From positions 1-30,181 of the forward strand of contig NZ_DJHF01000011.1 in the NCBI RefSeq assembly GCF_002433005.1: DNA of 30,181 bases. Reading direction: 5' to 3'. This DNA comes from Acetomicrobium sp. UBA5826. GTDB lineage: Bacteria > Synergistota > Synergistia > Synergistales > Acetomicrobiaceae. Positions 7,402-16,100 of this stretch are shown in pieces. The notes below the pieces were generated by a model. That model saw nothing but the letters and a program-made list of their open reading frames with translations, was not told where the DNA came from and ran no database searches. A program made the position numbers and the translations under genes. Each line of letters begins with the position of its first letter. The first letter of the stretch is position 1.

Positions 7402-8856
7402 TTATCTTTTCCACGTGTCAGGCAAAAAGAGCGCCATCATCGGATAAAGCTCCAGACGTCCAAAGAGCATGCAGAAGGAAAGTATCCATTTGACCGGCAT
7501 CGTCAGATTTGCGAAATTGTCCATTGGTCCCACGTTACCCAGTCCCGGTCCGATATTTCCAAGGGTAGCAGCCACAGCGGCTATGGCAGTGATCAAATCT
7601 ACTCCCATTAATGTTAGCAGGAGAAAGGCAATCACGAATACGATTACATACAGCGATAAAAAAGCCAAGATGGAAAGGACAATACCCCATTCCACAGTTT
7701 TGCCATTGAGCCTCATCGAATAGTGAGCCCGCGGATGAATCAATGTCTTGAGCTCGATACCGACATGTTTGAGCAGGATCATGAGTCTTACGACTTTCAT
7801 ACCTCCACCGGTCGATCCGGCGCATCCTCCTATCAACATGAGGATGAGCAATAAGGACTGGGCATAAACCGGCCACTGTTCGTAGTCAGCCGTTACAAAG
7901 CCCGTGGTCGTCATAATGCTAACGGATTGGAAAGAAACGTAACGAATCGTTTTGGAGACGCTATCGTAAATATTGTTTTTAAACAATATTAGAGATATTG
8001 TAACGATGGCTCCTAAAATGACTATAAGATAAAATCTGAATTCCTCATCCCGCCACCATGCGTTTAGATCGCGCCTTGCCAGCAATCTGTAATGTAATGC
8101 AAAGTTTGCACCCGCCATGAACATAAATATGGTGACAACAGAATCGACGTAAAGGGAGTTGTATTGCCCTACGCTCCCGTTCAAAGGAGAAAAACCCCCC
8201 GTTGCCATCGTGCCGAAAGTATGGGTAAGAGCTTCAAAGGGAGACAAACCTCCGACATACAAAAGAAAGGCCTCAAGAGCGCTTAAAAATAAGTAAACTC
8301 CCCACAAAAGAAGAGCAGTATGATGTATTCTGGGCGTCAGTTTTTCGGGCACCGGCCCGGGCACCTCTGCACGAAAAAGTTGACGTCCCCCCACTCCCAG
8401 AAAGGGAAGGACGGCCAATCCCAAGACGATGATTCCCATACCGCCTAACCAATGGGTTAGGCTTCTCCAAAAAAGTATCCCTCTGCCGTTGGCCTCTATA
8501 TCGGTCAGTACTGTAGATCCTGTGGTTGTAAAACCCGATACGGCCTCGAAAAAGGCATCGGTATAGCTGGGAAGGGCTCCGGAAAGCCAAAAAGGTAAGG
8601 CCCCTATGGCAGAAACCGAAAGCCAGGATAACCCTACTATCGCCAACGCTTCCCTCGGCCTCATATCAGCCGAGGTGGAATTGCTGCCGGCAAAAAGCAA
8701 AATTACGCTTATGGCAATCCCGATTATCATCGAAGAAAATATAGGACCGACTTCGGAAGAATTGTCTAAGTAAGCCCATGCAAGGGGCCACAACATAAAT
8801 AGCGATACTACTCCTACGATTAGTCCCAAAATTTTCGCTACGATATTGAAACGCAT
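7402..8856 (-). CDS. trkH: TrkH-type potassium uptake channel subunit
   Basis: The 484-aa membrane protein carries the four pore-loop repeats of the Trk/Ktr/HKT family, each with its selectivity-filter glycine: GFTTTGSTVL (near residue 110), GTMATGGFSPLNG (near 215), TTTGFVTADY (near 315) and GNIGPGLGNVGP (near 435). It forms the K+ pathway of the Trk system and is gated by the cytosolic TrkA. The ATG at 8856 lies 2 bases after the trkA stop, so translation is probably coupled. Length and the first hydrophobic hairpins fit TrkH better than the shorter KtrB. Confidence 0.95.
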   Translation of the reverse strand: MRFNIVAKILGLIVGVVSLFMLWPLAWAYLDNSSEVGPIFSSMIIGIAISVILLFAGSNSTSADMRPREALAIVGLSWLSVSAIGALPFWLSGALPSYTDAFFEAVSGFTTTGSTVLTDIEANGRGILFWRSLTHWLGGMGIIVLGLAVLPFLGVGGRQLFRAEVPGPVPEKLTPRIHHTALLLWGVYLFLSALEAFLLYVGGLSPFEALTHTFGTMATGGFSPLNGSVGQYNSLYVDSVVTIFMFMAGANFALHYRLLARRDLNAWWRDEEFRFYLIVILGAIVTISLILFKNNIYDSVSKTIRYVSFQSVSIMTTTGFVTADYEQWPVYAQSLLLILMLIGGCAGSTGGGMKVVRLMILLKHVGIELKTLIHPRAHYSMRLNGKTVEWGIVLSILAFLSLYVIVFVIAFLLLTLMGVDLITAIAAVAATLGNIGPGLGNVGPMDNFANLTMPVKWILSFCMLFGRLELYPMMALFLPDTWKR

Positions 8857-8858
8857 GG

Positions 8859-10250
8859 CTATAGTCTCTTGGCACCTTTTTTATTTTCTTTTATAAACAT
8901 GGACAATATTTTGTCTTCATTGGGTGCATTTATGTAGAGCAATATTCTATCTCCAGGTTTCATAACAGTCATTCCGCCGGGAACAAAAATTTCATCGTTT
9001 CGTTGGACCAGGACTATAATAGCATAAGGGTACAGATGCAGATCGATAATTTTCTTACCTACGACAGGAGATCCTTCGCCTATCACCAGATCGACCATCT
9101 CGGCATTGATTTGTTTCACCGTGGACATGATAGCTCCTTTGGTGTTCAGCGTCACATAGCGCATTATGGCTGCCACGAGGGCTTCATGTGGGTTCACCAT
9201 AGCATCTAGAGAAAGCCGATTCTCGAGTTTTCTATACGTTTCGTGCCTGACAACGGCGATAGATTTTTTTGCGCCAAGTTCCTTGGCCAAAATTGCCACA
9301 AGTATGTTTAGCTCATCATTTGCCGTTGTCGCAACAAAACCATCTACATCGTCTATGCCTTCGCTAAGTAAAACATCTTCATCGGCTACGTTTCCCTGGA
9401 GGATAAGGGTTTTGGTTAATTCACCCGACAACCGCTGACATTTCTGAGGGTCGAGATCTATTAAACGGACGTCGATGTCTTTATAATTAGTCTCAAATCT
9501 CCTGGCAACTTGAAAACCTATCTTCCCTCCTCCGGCTACCATTATGCGTTTTAATTTGAAATCCTCCTTGATGCCAAACAGACGCTCGAGTAAATGGGCA
9601 TCTTTTTTCAGCGAAACGACATAGCATAGATCTCCCTCTGCCAATATTGTATTTCCGCGGGGTATAAAACCTTCCTTACTTTGTCTTTCCACGTATACAA
9701 TTAGGGCATTCACGTCCGGACGAAGCTCCCTCACTTCTTTTAAGGGGCGGCCTGCCATAAGTGCTCCTTTTTTGATTCTCATTGCATATAAAGAAGCAAT
9801 GCCGTCCCACAGGTCGTCGGAGACGATAATCGAACTCATGGATAGCATGTTTTCTATAACTCCCGCTACGGATCTTTCGGGAGAGATCATTTCATCTATA
9901 CCTATTGCATCGGCCCAAATGCGGTTATCGGTGAACTCAAGGTTTCTGGCTCTGGATATGGTGTGCTTAACCCCGGCTTTTTTAGCGATCCAGCATGACA
10001 AGATATTAACTTCATCCCTATCGGTACATGCGATCAGCAAAGAAACGTCTCCGCCCTCATGTATGCCGGCCTGAGCCAGAATTTGCGGTCTGGCGCCGTT
10101 GCCTGTGATGACCATTACGTCAAGCATTTCATCGATTTTAGCTGCCTTTTCTTCATCTTGCTCGATTACGATGACGTCATGTCCTAGGTCGACCAATTTC
10201 TTCGCCACATTGAAACCAACGTTCCCTCCGCCAACAACCACGGTTCGCAC
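8859..10250 (-). CDS. trkA: TrkA, NAD-binding regulator of potassium uptake
   Basis: The 463-aa protein contains two tandem TrkA-N/TrkA-C (RCK) units, the full-length TrkA layout. The first Rossmann motif is GGGNVG at residues 7-12, with the acidic residue VIVIEQDEEKA ending strand 2; the second is AGGGKIG near residue 235 with VRLIDLD. TrkA-C domains lie about residues 145-220 and 380-455. TrkA binds NAD(H)/nucleotides in the cytosol and gates TrkH. The GTG at 10250 is preceded by AAGGGTG. It is first in the trkAH pair, with a promoter region shared divergently with the asparaginase gene. Confidence 0.95.
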   Translation of the reverse strand: MRTVVVGGGNVGFNVAKKLVDLGHDVIVIEQDEEKAAKIDEMLDVMVITGNGARPQILAQAGIHEGGDVSLLIACTDRDEVNILSCWIAKKAGVKHTISRARNLEFTDNRIWADAIGIDEMISPERSVAGVIENMLSMSSIIVSDDLWDGIASLYAMRIKKGALMAGRPLKEVRELRPDVNALIVYVERQSKEGFIPRGNTILAEGDLCYVVSLKKDAHLLERLFGIKEDFKLKRIMVAGGGKIGFQVARRFETNYKDIDVRLIDLDPQKCQRLSGELTKTLILQGNVADEDVLLSEGIDDVDGFVATTANDELNILVAILAKELGAKKSIAVVRHETYRKLENRLSLDAMVNPHEALVAAIMRYVTLNTKGAIMSTVKQINAEMVDLVIGEGSPVVGKKIIDLHLYPYAIIVLVQRNDEIFVPGGMTVMKPGDRILLYINAPNEDKILSMFIKENKKGAKRL

Positions 10251-10297
10251 CGTGAATCACCCTTCCCGTTTTATATAGTCCTCGGAGCACAATTTTA

Positions 10298-10325
10298 ACA
10301 TTACCCCCTCTTTTTTGAAACTCAA
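10298..10325 (-). promoter_or_regulatory. candidate trkA promoter
   Basis: Reading leftward, TTGAGT (10325-10320) is followed after 16 bases by TAATGT (10303-10298), about 48 bases before the trkA GTG. The -35 overlaps by one base the proposed -35 of the asparaginase promoter on the other strand. Confidence 0.4.
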
Positions 10326-10344
10326 AAAGTGTTACACTTGTACT
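10315..10344 (+). promoter_or_regulatory. candidate asparaginase-operon promoter
   Basis: TTGAAA (10315-10320, 5/6) is followed after 18 bases by TGTACT (10339-10344, 4/6), ending 21 bases before the chosen ATG and just before the AGGAGG. This would give a very short leader. Confidence 0.4.
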
Positions 10345-10365
10345 TACGTTTAGGAGGTGTTTAGG

Positions 10366-11355
10366 ATGTCGGGAAGCTCCAAGGTCTTGCTAGTAGCTGC
10401 GGGCGGAACCATTGGCATGACGTATGACGAACGCGCCAAGGGTTACGTGCCGAGCCTGAACGCAGGAGAAATGCTTTCATGGCTTAAATCCAAAGATCTT
10501 CCATGCGAAGTAAGCGTAGTGGATTGGAGCCATCAGCCAAGCAGTCACTACAACATCAGGATGATGGCCGATCTCGTGGAATTATTGAGAAAGGAAGCCG
10601 CTCAAGGCCTTAGTGGGATAGTCGTGACCACCGGAACGGACTCCATGGAGGAAATGGCTTATTTGGTTGACCTCCTCTGGCCCTACCCCTACCCCGTGAT
10701 ATTTACCGGATCCATGGTGCCTCATGGAGAGTTGAGTTCTGACGGCCCTCTTAACTTATACCATTCCTTACTTGCCGCTTCCTCCGAATCCACCTGGGGG
10801 CTCGGCGTTTTGATATGTTTTCAGGATCAATTGTTTGCTGCCAACGAGGTTTGTAAGCTCAATAGCTACAGAAGGGATGCCATAGCTACCTTCAACAAGG
10901 GGCCCGTTGCTGAGATAGTGGCGAACAAGATATGTGTGTTGAAAAAGCCAAAACGCGGAAGGGTAATCGAAGAGATGGTCCAACCGGCAAAGGAAGTGGA
11001 GGTCCTTTGGGCTACCCTAGGAGGCGGAGAGAGGATTTTAAAAATGCTGGCCGAGGACGAGAATTTGGAGGGGTTGGTCCTGGCCGGCTTTGGGGCTGGA
11101 AACGTAAATCCGGCGTGGGTACCGCAAATAAGACAAATCGTTCGCAACGACGTACCTGTGGTCATTACCTCGAGATGTCTACAGGCTCGAGTCTTGACCT
11201 GCTATGGCTATGAAGGGAGCGCTCAAAAGTTGATAGAGCTTGGAGTCCTTTCGGGTGGCAACCTGAGTCCCCTTCAGGCCAGGTTAAAGCTGGCCGTGGG
11301 AATAGGTAAAGGCTTCACCGGAAAGGACCTGCAGAGCTATCTGCTGGATCAGTAG
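10366..11355 (+). CDS. L-asparaginase
   Basis: The 329-aa protein has both asparaginase signatures: AAGGTIGMTY with the first catalytic Thr15, and VVTTGTDSMEE with Thr91-Asp92 of the second triad. It hydrolyses L-asparagine to aspartate and ammonia. There is no signal peptide, so it is cytoplasmic, like type I enzymes. Length fits the family (about 325-350). The ATG at 10366 is chosen because AGGAGG (10352-10357) is 8 bases upstream; an in-frame GTG at 10357 overlaps that Shine-Dalgarno and is unlikely. It heads a tightly spaced rightward cluster of six genes, consistent with amino acid fermentation. A glutaminase or Glu-tRNA(Gln) amidotransferase (GatD-like) role is less likely, given the length and absence of a GatD N-terminal domain. 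Confidence 0.9.
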   Translation: MSGSSKVLLVAAGGTIGMTYDERAKGYVPSLNAGEMLSWLKSKDLPCEVSVVDWSHQPSSHYNIRMMADLVELLRKEAAQGLSGIVVTTGTDSMEEMAYLVDLLWPYPYPVIFTGSMVPHGELSSDGPLNLYHSLLAASSESTWGLGVLICFQDQLFAANEVCKLNSYRRDAIATFNKGPVAEIVANKICVLKKPKRGRVIEEMVQPAKEVEVLWATLGGGERILKMLAEDENLEGLVLAGFGAGNVNPAWVPQIRQIVRNDVPVVITSRCLQARVLTCYGYEGSAQKLIELGVLSGGNLSPLQARLKLAVGIGKGFTGKDLQSYLLDQ

Positions 11356-11408
11356 GAAGAAGTCAAAACCTTATTCGTTTGATTTTCAGTCGAGAGGAGA
11401 AAAACTCT

Positions 11409-12410
11409 GTGGATTACGAGACAATTTTACTGTTGTTCGATAGGGATCACCCATGCTGGGATGAAGAAACGCTAGTCTTGATCGGGGAAGATTGCAGGGG
11501 ATTGAAAAAACTTGAGGATCTTGGATTCCTTGAGGTAGATAATGGGATTTACAGCCTCACCGAAAAAGGTCGTCAAGCCTTCAAAAAACTTTGCCTTGAG
11601 CAATTCATCGACGAAGAGCCCGCTGCTTCTCCCAAGAGCTTTCAAGAAAAAAGACAGAGCCTCTGGCGCACCAGGCTTCAAGTTCTTTTGGACAACAGCT
11701 TTACCTCGCGATGGGGGCTCAAGGAGTTTTATCCGGGAAAAGCCCTCAAATATGTGCCACCTTTAAGAGGAAGCCAAATATTCAAATTAAAGGACAACCA
11801 TATCGATTGGACATACCTATGCCACGAGAGCGTCGTCAAGATAAAAGAGCATTTTAACCTCACCGGCTTGAAAGCTCGGGAGGCGACTCCTCCAGGCATC
11901 GAAGAAATTAAAACCTGGATGGATGAAAACGAAATTTCTTGCGAATCTTTTGTTGTGGATTTGTTTTTTCTCTCTCGATACGATTTTGCCTACTACATGC
12001 AATTTCCAAAGCATCCCAACGACATTTTAGGGCTTGTAAACGCCGACAGGTTCTTTTTCTTCAAGGTTTCTCCACCCTTCGAGGATCATATTAAAGACTA
12101 CATAGAAACGATAGGCAAGGTGCATCTTTTCCTGATGAACCAGCGGCACATATGTATGCCGGGTTATTACGACCTGGATCTGGCTGATCAGGATTCGCTC
12201 AGTTGGGTGATTTGGGTTACCGAAACCGAGGAAGAAGCATTAAAGCTTGTCGGCTGTATTAATCCCTTCGGCCAATCGCTGATTGAGCCTGCAAAGCCGA
12301 TGGATATATGGATCATAAGCGCAGAAAAGCTCAAAGAGATTAGAGAAAAACAGGAGACGCTTTTTGACCTTTTCTCCTTGATAGCCCATCCTGTGGCAAG
12401 AACGATATAA
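11409..12410 (+). CDS. unknown protein with possible N-terminal winged helix
   Basis: I do not recognise this 333-aa soluble protein. The first 75 residues (VDYETILLLFDRDHPCWDEE, then GLKKLEDLGFLEVDNGIYSLTEKGRQAF) look like a winged-helix unit in which YSLTEKGRQAF resembles the wing and final helix of MarR/PadR-type domains. The rest is mixed, aromatic-rich and acidic (RYDFAYYMQFPKH, RFFFFKVSPPFEDH) with no known catalytic motif. No membrane helices. The GTG at 11409 is chosen because GAGAGGAG lies about 8 bases upstream; an earlier TTG at 11379 has no Shine-Dalgarno. It lies 53 bases after the asparaginase and 26 before cstA, so it may be a regulator or accessory protein of that unit. Confidence 0.72.
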   Translation: MDYETILLLFDRDHPCWDEETLVLIGEDCRGLKKLEDLGFLEVDNGIYSLTEKGRQAFKKLCLEQFIDEEPAASPKSFQEKRQSLWRTRLQVLLDNSFTSRWGLKEFYPGKALKYVPPLRGSQIFKLKDNHIDWTYLCHESVVKIKEHFNLTGLKAREATPPGIEEIKTWMDENEISCESFVVDLFFLSRYDFAYYMQFPKHPNDILGLVNADRFFFFKVSPPFEDHIKDYIETIGKVHLFLMNQRHICMPGYYDLDLADQDSLSWVIWVTETEEEALKLVGCINPFGQSLIEPAKPMDIWIISAEKLKEIREKQETLFDLFSLIAHPVARTI

Positions 12411-12436
12411 ACTTTTTATAAAGGAGGTTTGAAGGG

Positions 12437-14191
12437 ATGAACACCTCGGTTTTATTGATAATAGGAATCGTCATTTATCTCGTCTGCTATTTATGGTACG
12501 GCAAAAGCCTCGAGCGAAGGGTCGTCGGAGCGGATAATTCAAGACCAACCCCTGCGCATTCCAAATTTGACGATGTAGATTTTGTTCCCTCGCACCCTGC
12601 CGTCTTATTCGGACATCACTTCGCTTCAATTGCAGGCGGAGCGCCAATACTCGGCCCTGCGTTGGCCATGGCCTGGGGCTGGTGGGCCGGTTTGCTTTGG
12701 ATTTGGTTTGGAAACATATTGATTGGAGCAGTCCACGACTATTTGGCCATCATGGCTTCAGTACGACACGAGGGTAGATCGATCCAGTGGATAGCCGGCA
12801 AGATGATGCGCCCGCGCACGTCCTACCTTTTCCAGGTATTCGCTTACCTCACGCTTGTCCTGGCCCTTGCTGCGTTCGCTACATCTTTAGCATATCTATA
12901 TATAGCCCGTCCCGACGTGGCGAGCATGTCCGTTTGGTTTATAGCAGCTGCAATTGTAACGGGTATTTTGCTGTACAAGCTGCGGATCAACTTTGTATTA
13001 GGAAGCATTATTGGGATTTTCCTGACCCTCGGTGCTATATGGCTGGGGTCTTTGACCCCGCTGAGCATCAGTTATAAGGGGTGGTTAATTATATTCTTCG
13101 TATATATGATGGCAGCTAGTGCCTTGCCGGTGTGGATATTGCTTCAACCGCGGGACTACCTTAACTCCTATATACTCGTCTTTGGTCTTGCCCTGGGAGT
13201 TGTTGCCTTGATTTTTGCGGGGGCAAAGATGGAGTTGGCCGGCTTTACAAGTTGGAGTCCGAATATCGTCGGAGGAGTACCGTCTCCCTACTGGCCCGTC
13301 GTTCCCCTGATAATTGCCTGTGGTTCCCTCTCGGGGATACACGGGCTCATTGGCTCAGGAACAACCTCCAAACAGCTTGACAAGGAGACTCAGGGCCTTA
13401 TTGTAGGCTACGGAGGCATGCTGACCGAAGGGTTGCTCTCTTCGGTCGTAACGGTGACCATTGCTGCCTTCGGCTTGCTCGTATTTAAGGAAGCAAGCGG
13501 AAAGCTCGAAGGCATCGGCGTGGTGGCCGAAGGCCTCAAGGAACCTCTCTATCTTGGCAAAAATTATGTAAAAGCCATAGGAGCTGTCGGAGGTCCCTTG
13601 GGCATTTTTACGGAAAGCTACGGAAGACTTTTCGAGCAGGCCTTTGGCATCTCTGCCCAGGCAGGGACGATCTTTTCGAGCCTGTGGGTTTCTGCCTTTA
13701 CCCTTACCTCCATGGATACAGGGAACAGAGTGTTGCGTTTTGCCTGGGAAGAGGTGTGGGAGCCGCTCAAAAGCAGCGGAGGGACGTTTCACAGGGCGAT
13801 TACCCACCGTTGGCTGGCGTCGGCTATACCATCGGCTCTGAGCATAGGTCTTGCCTGGGGCAAAGCCTACAGCGTGCTATGGCCAGCCTTCGGCGGCGCA
13901 AATCAAATGCTTGCAGCCGCTACTTTGTTAACTATCGCTCTGTGGGTGTTGCAGCTTGGCACTGCTCCCAAAGGGCACGTCAGGTTCATAATCGCCTGTG
14001 CCGGAGCTTTATGGTTTACAGTCTTCGTAGGGCTTTGGTGGTTTTTGTTTGCCGTACCCTCTTCGCCTTTGGTGCAGGGATTCGTAATTTTGGAGATCCT
14101 TCTGGCCCTTGTATTCCTATATGATTTTTATCGTTCTTTGCAGAATACGTCGACTCTAAAAGCAAAATATCCCGAGACGATAAAGCCTTAA
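12437..14191 (+). CDS. cstA: CstA family carbon starvation protein (peptide/pyruvate transporter)
   Basis: A 584-aa protein with many membrane helices. It carries the family's conserved block VLFGHHFASIAGGAPILGPA near residues 57-75, followed by WIWFGNILIGAVHDY, and GLIGSGTTSKQL and FGGANQMLAA further on. CstA proteins import peptides or pyruvate under nutrient limitation. The length is that of the shorter CstA forms (E. coli CstA is about 700). AAAGGAGG lies close upstream of the ATG. Placed behind asparaginase in an amino-acid fermenter, peptide or organic-acid uptake is a reasonable role, though the substrate is inferred. Confidence 0.9.
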   Translation: MNTSVLLIIGIVIYLVCYLWYGKSLERRVVGADNSRPTPAHSKFDDVDFVPSHPAVLFGHHFASIAGGAPILGPALAMAWGWWAGLLWIWFGNILIGAVHDYLAIMASVRHEGRSIQWIAGKMMRPRTSYLFQVFAYLTLVLALAAFATSLAYLYIARPDVASMSVWFIAAAIVTGILLYKLRINFVLGSIIGIFLTLGAIWLGSLTPLSISYKGWLIIFFVYMMAASALPVWILLQPRDYLNSYILVFGLALGVVALIFAGAKMELAGFTSWSPNIVGGVPSPYWPVVPLIIACGSLSGIHGLIGSGTTSKQLDKETQGLIVGYGGMLTEGLLSSVVTVTIAAFGLLVFKEASGKLEGIGVVAEGLKEPLYLGKNYVKAIGAVGGPLGIFTESYGRLFEQAFGISAQAGTIFSSLWVSAFTLTSMDTGNRVLRFAWEEVWEPLKSSGGTFHRAITHRWLASAIPSALSIGLAWGKAYSVLWPAFGGANQMLAAATLLTIALWVLQLGTAPKGHVRFIIACAGALWFTVFVGLWWFLFAVPSSPLVQGFVILEILLALVFLYDFYRSLQNTSTLKAKYPETIKP

Positions 14192-14217
14192 TTTAAGACT
14201 TGAGCGAAGGCAGTTCC

Positions 14218-14478
14218 ATGATTGGCGAGGACTTTTTTGAGCTTTTAAAGAAAATGACAAAACTTCAGGCCACGGATTACGTCAAAGCGGAACTTACGGC
14301 GCAGGAAGAGGCATTTGCCCTTTTGCTTTTGGGCAGCTTCATCGGGTTACCGGCTCCTTCGGCGGGGTTGGTAATCCGGCTTCTTCCTCATTTGGGGCCG
14401 GAACTTGAACTTTTAGAAAGGCGAGTGGCAGAAAGCGATGACCTTTTTGCGCAAGTTGCTGGGGTCCTTAGGATCTAG
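14218..14478 (+). CDS. small unknown protein upstream of ArsA-type ATPase
   Basis: I do not recognise this 86-aa protein. It starts MIGEDFFELLKKMTKLQ, contains a moderately hydrophobic stretch (FALLLLGSFIGLPAPSAGLVIRLLP, about residues 33-57) that could be one membrane helix or a helical hairpin with a central Pro, and ends in an acidic helix. The ATG at 14218 is favoured over a TTG at 14200 because a GAAGG lies about 9 bases upstream. Its end overlaps the ArsA-type ATPase gene by 41 bases, suggesting translational coupling and a shared job. Confidence 0.62.
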   Translation: MIGEDFFELLKKMTKLQATDYVKAELTAQEEAFALLLLGSFIGLPAPSAGLVIRLLPHLGPELELLERRVAESDDLFAQVAGVLRI

Positions 14479-15454
14479 GCCGGAAAAAAGCAAATCTTTT
14501 GCCAATGAGGGATGCGCAAAGTCTAAGCGCTTCATCGTAATGGGCAAAGGCGGAACGGGAAAGACCACGATCTCTTCCGCATTGGCACGCGCTCTTTCGT
14601 CGAAGGACAAAGGTGTCTTGGCCGTCTCTTTAGATCCTGCCCACAATTTGGGCGATGTCCTAGGGTGCCCCTTAAGTAGCGAGCCTCAAACGATTGACGA
14701 TCGCCTGACCGCCTTTGAATTGGATTTGGACGAGCAAGTACAACGCTTCGTCGAAGAAAAGTTGCGTAGGATGCGCCCCTTTTATGGCAATTTACAAATA
14801 TTTAACGCGGACAAATTACTTGAGACCATCAAGCAATCTCCGGGCATGGAGGAATTTGCCGTCCTTGAAGCCATTAGGGAGATATCTACTTTTGCGGAAA
14901 AGTGCGATGCAGTGGTGCTTGATACCCCTCCCACCGGCATGACCGTGAGAGTTTTGTCCCTTCCCGATATCACGCTTATTTGGATAGCCGAACTCATGAA
15001 GTTGCGTTCTAAAATTTTGGACAGGCGCGCTTACATTCAAAATATCGAAGGAAGCGATGTCGAAACTAATCCGAGCAACGATCCTGTCATGGCTGAACTT
15101 TGCAGGTATAAGAACGAAATTGAGTCGACCAAGAACTTTTTGCTCGGGGAAGATTCGTTTATATTTTTGGTGCTTCAGGCCGATAAACTTTCGGTATCAG
15201 AGACGGAAAGGACTATCAGAAAACTCGACAGCAACGGTTATCGAATAGGCGCCTGTTTTATAAACAGGGCTTCGAAAGGTGAAAGGCGCGCTTTCCTCTA
15301 TGATTCTTGCGGGTTATCGAACTTGATGAAACTTTACGACAAGATACCCTGGATAGAGTTACCCGACCTTGGAAGGGACATCTCCGACCCTCAAAATTTG
15401 CTCATCCTAGGCGATATAATTTGCAATTTTCTCGATGCGGGTGATGCAAGGTGA
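14438..15454 (+). CDS. ArsA/Get3-family ATPase
   Basis: The 338-aa protein belongs to the ArsA/Get3 deviant P-loop ATPases. It has GKGGTGKTT at residues 36-44, with the signature Lys37 and P-loop Lys42, then SLDPAHNLGDVLG (switch I) and LDTPPTGMTVRVLSLP (switch II). ArsA drives arsenite efflux, Get3 delivers tail-anchored membrane proteins. This copy is a single-unit protein without obvious arsenite-binding Cys pairs or the Get3 CXXC, and no arsB/arsC/arsR is nearby. The ATG at 14438 lies within the preceding gene; its Shine-Dalgarno is weak, so coupled translation is likely. The 3' end overlaps the next gene by 4 bases. Confidence 0.88.
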   Translation: MTFLRKLLGSLGSRPEKSKSFANEGCAKSKRFIVMGKGGTGKTTISSALARALSSKDKGVLAVSLDPAHNLGDVLGCPLSSEPQTIDDRLTAFELDLDEQVQRFVEEKLRRMRPFYGNLQIFNADKLLETIKQSPGMEEFAVLEAIREISTFAEKCDAVVLDTPPTGMTVRVLSLPDITLIWIAELMKLRSKILDRRAYIQNIEGSDVETNPSNDPVMAELCRYKNEIESTKNFLLGEDSFIFLVLQADKLSVSETERTIRKLDSNGYRIGACFINRASKGERRAFLYDSCGLSNLMKLYDKIPWIELPDLGRDISDPQNLLILGDIICNFLDAGDAR

Positions 15455-16050
15455 ACGCGGGCGTTGCTTTATTGGTCATTTTAGGTTTGGTGGCAAGCCT
15501 TCAATACTGGCGTGGCAGGAGGTTGAACTTAACTTTAATCAGGGAGCTTTCAAGGCAGATGGAGGAAGCTCTTCAACCTGTAAACAAAAATTACACTTGG
15601 ATAGGCGGGTATGTCGGCGTAGTGGCCGAATATGATTTGAAGCACGAGGTTTACGAAAAGGTCAAGGGGACAATTTCTCTCTTGCCACATCACAGCTTGC
15701 TTTATTTCCCCCTGTCCCTTCTTTTGGGGCGAAAGGACAGGGTTTATATATTGATCTATCCCAAAAGAAATCTTAAAGGGAAAGCTCATATAGCGAGGGG
15801 AAAAATCAAAGGTATATCTCAAGCTTCTTTCAAAGATACGGTGAGAGTAAAGGGCGTTGTCCTGCAAAGGTGCTATAACAGCAAAGAAGAGGCCGAATTT
15901 ATGACGAAGATCATCTCCCGGCTCAAAGATCCTTCCTCCTTGGAGCACCTGGCTGCCAATGTTGAGGAAAACGCCTATTATGCTAGGTTAAGGATCGGCC
16001 GTGGGGATATTTCAGAGCTGTTAAGGTGTTTTATTGCGACCGTAAATTAA
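15451..16050 (+). CDS. unknown membrane-anchored protein coupled to the ArsA-type ATPase
   Basis: A 199-aa protein not recognised by family. Residues 4-20 (GVALLVILGLVASLQYW) form a single N-terminal membrane anchor followed by a positive patch RGRR, so most of the protein should face the cytosol. The body is basic, beta-rich and has no catalytic motif that I can name (TWIGGYVGVVAEYDLKHE, RVYILIYPKRNLKGKAH, LRIGRGDISELLRCF). The GTG at 15451 overlaps the ATPase stop codon (GTGA, 4 bases), showing tight coupling. With the ATPase and the small 86-aa gene it forms a three-gene module; a membrane receptor for the ATPase is a plausible but untested role. Confidence 0.68.
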   Translation: MNAGVALLVILGLVASLQYWRGRRLNLTLIRELSRQMEEALQPVNKNYTWIGGYVGVVAEYDLKHEVYEKVKGTISLLPHHSLLYFPLSLLLGRKDRVYILIYPKRNLKGKAHIARGKIKGISQASFKDTVRVKGVVLQRCYNSKEEAEFMTKIISRLKDPSSLEHLAANVEENAYYARLRIGRGDISELLRCFIATVN

Positions 16051-16056
16051 TATATA

Positions 16057-16094
16057 AATATGACGCCGAAGTTTGAAGTTTTCGGCGCCATATT
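16057..16094. terminator. terminator between convergent genes (glmS side)
   Basis: Arms 16057-16070 and 16081-16094 form a 14-bp stem (one mismatch on the + strand, a G-U pair on the - strand) with a 10-base loop. Leftward, the arm runs into TTTATATATT, so it best serves glmS; the rightward transcript has a weaker T-rich flank. It probably acts for both converging operons. Confidence 0.75.
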
Positions 16095-16100
16095 ATGATT

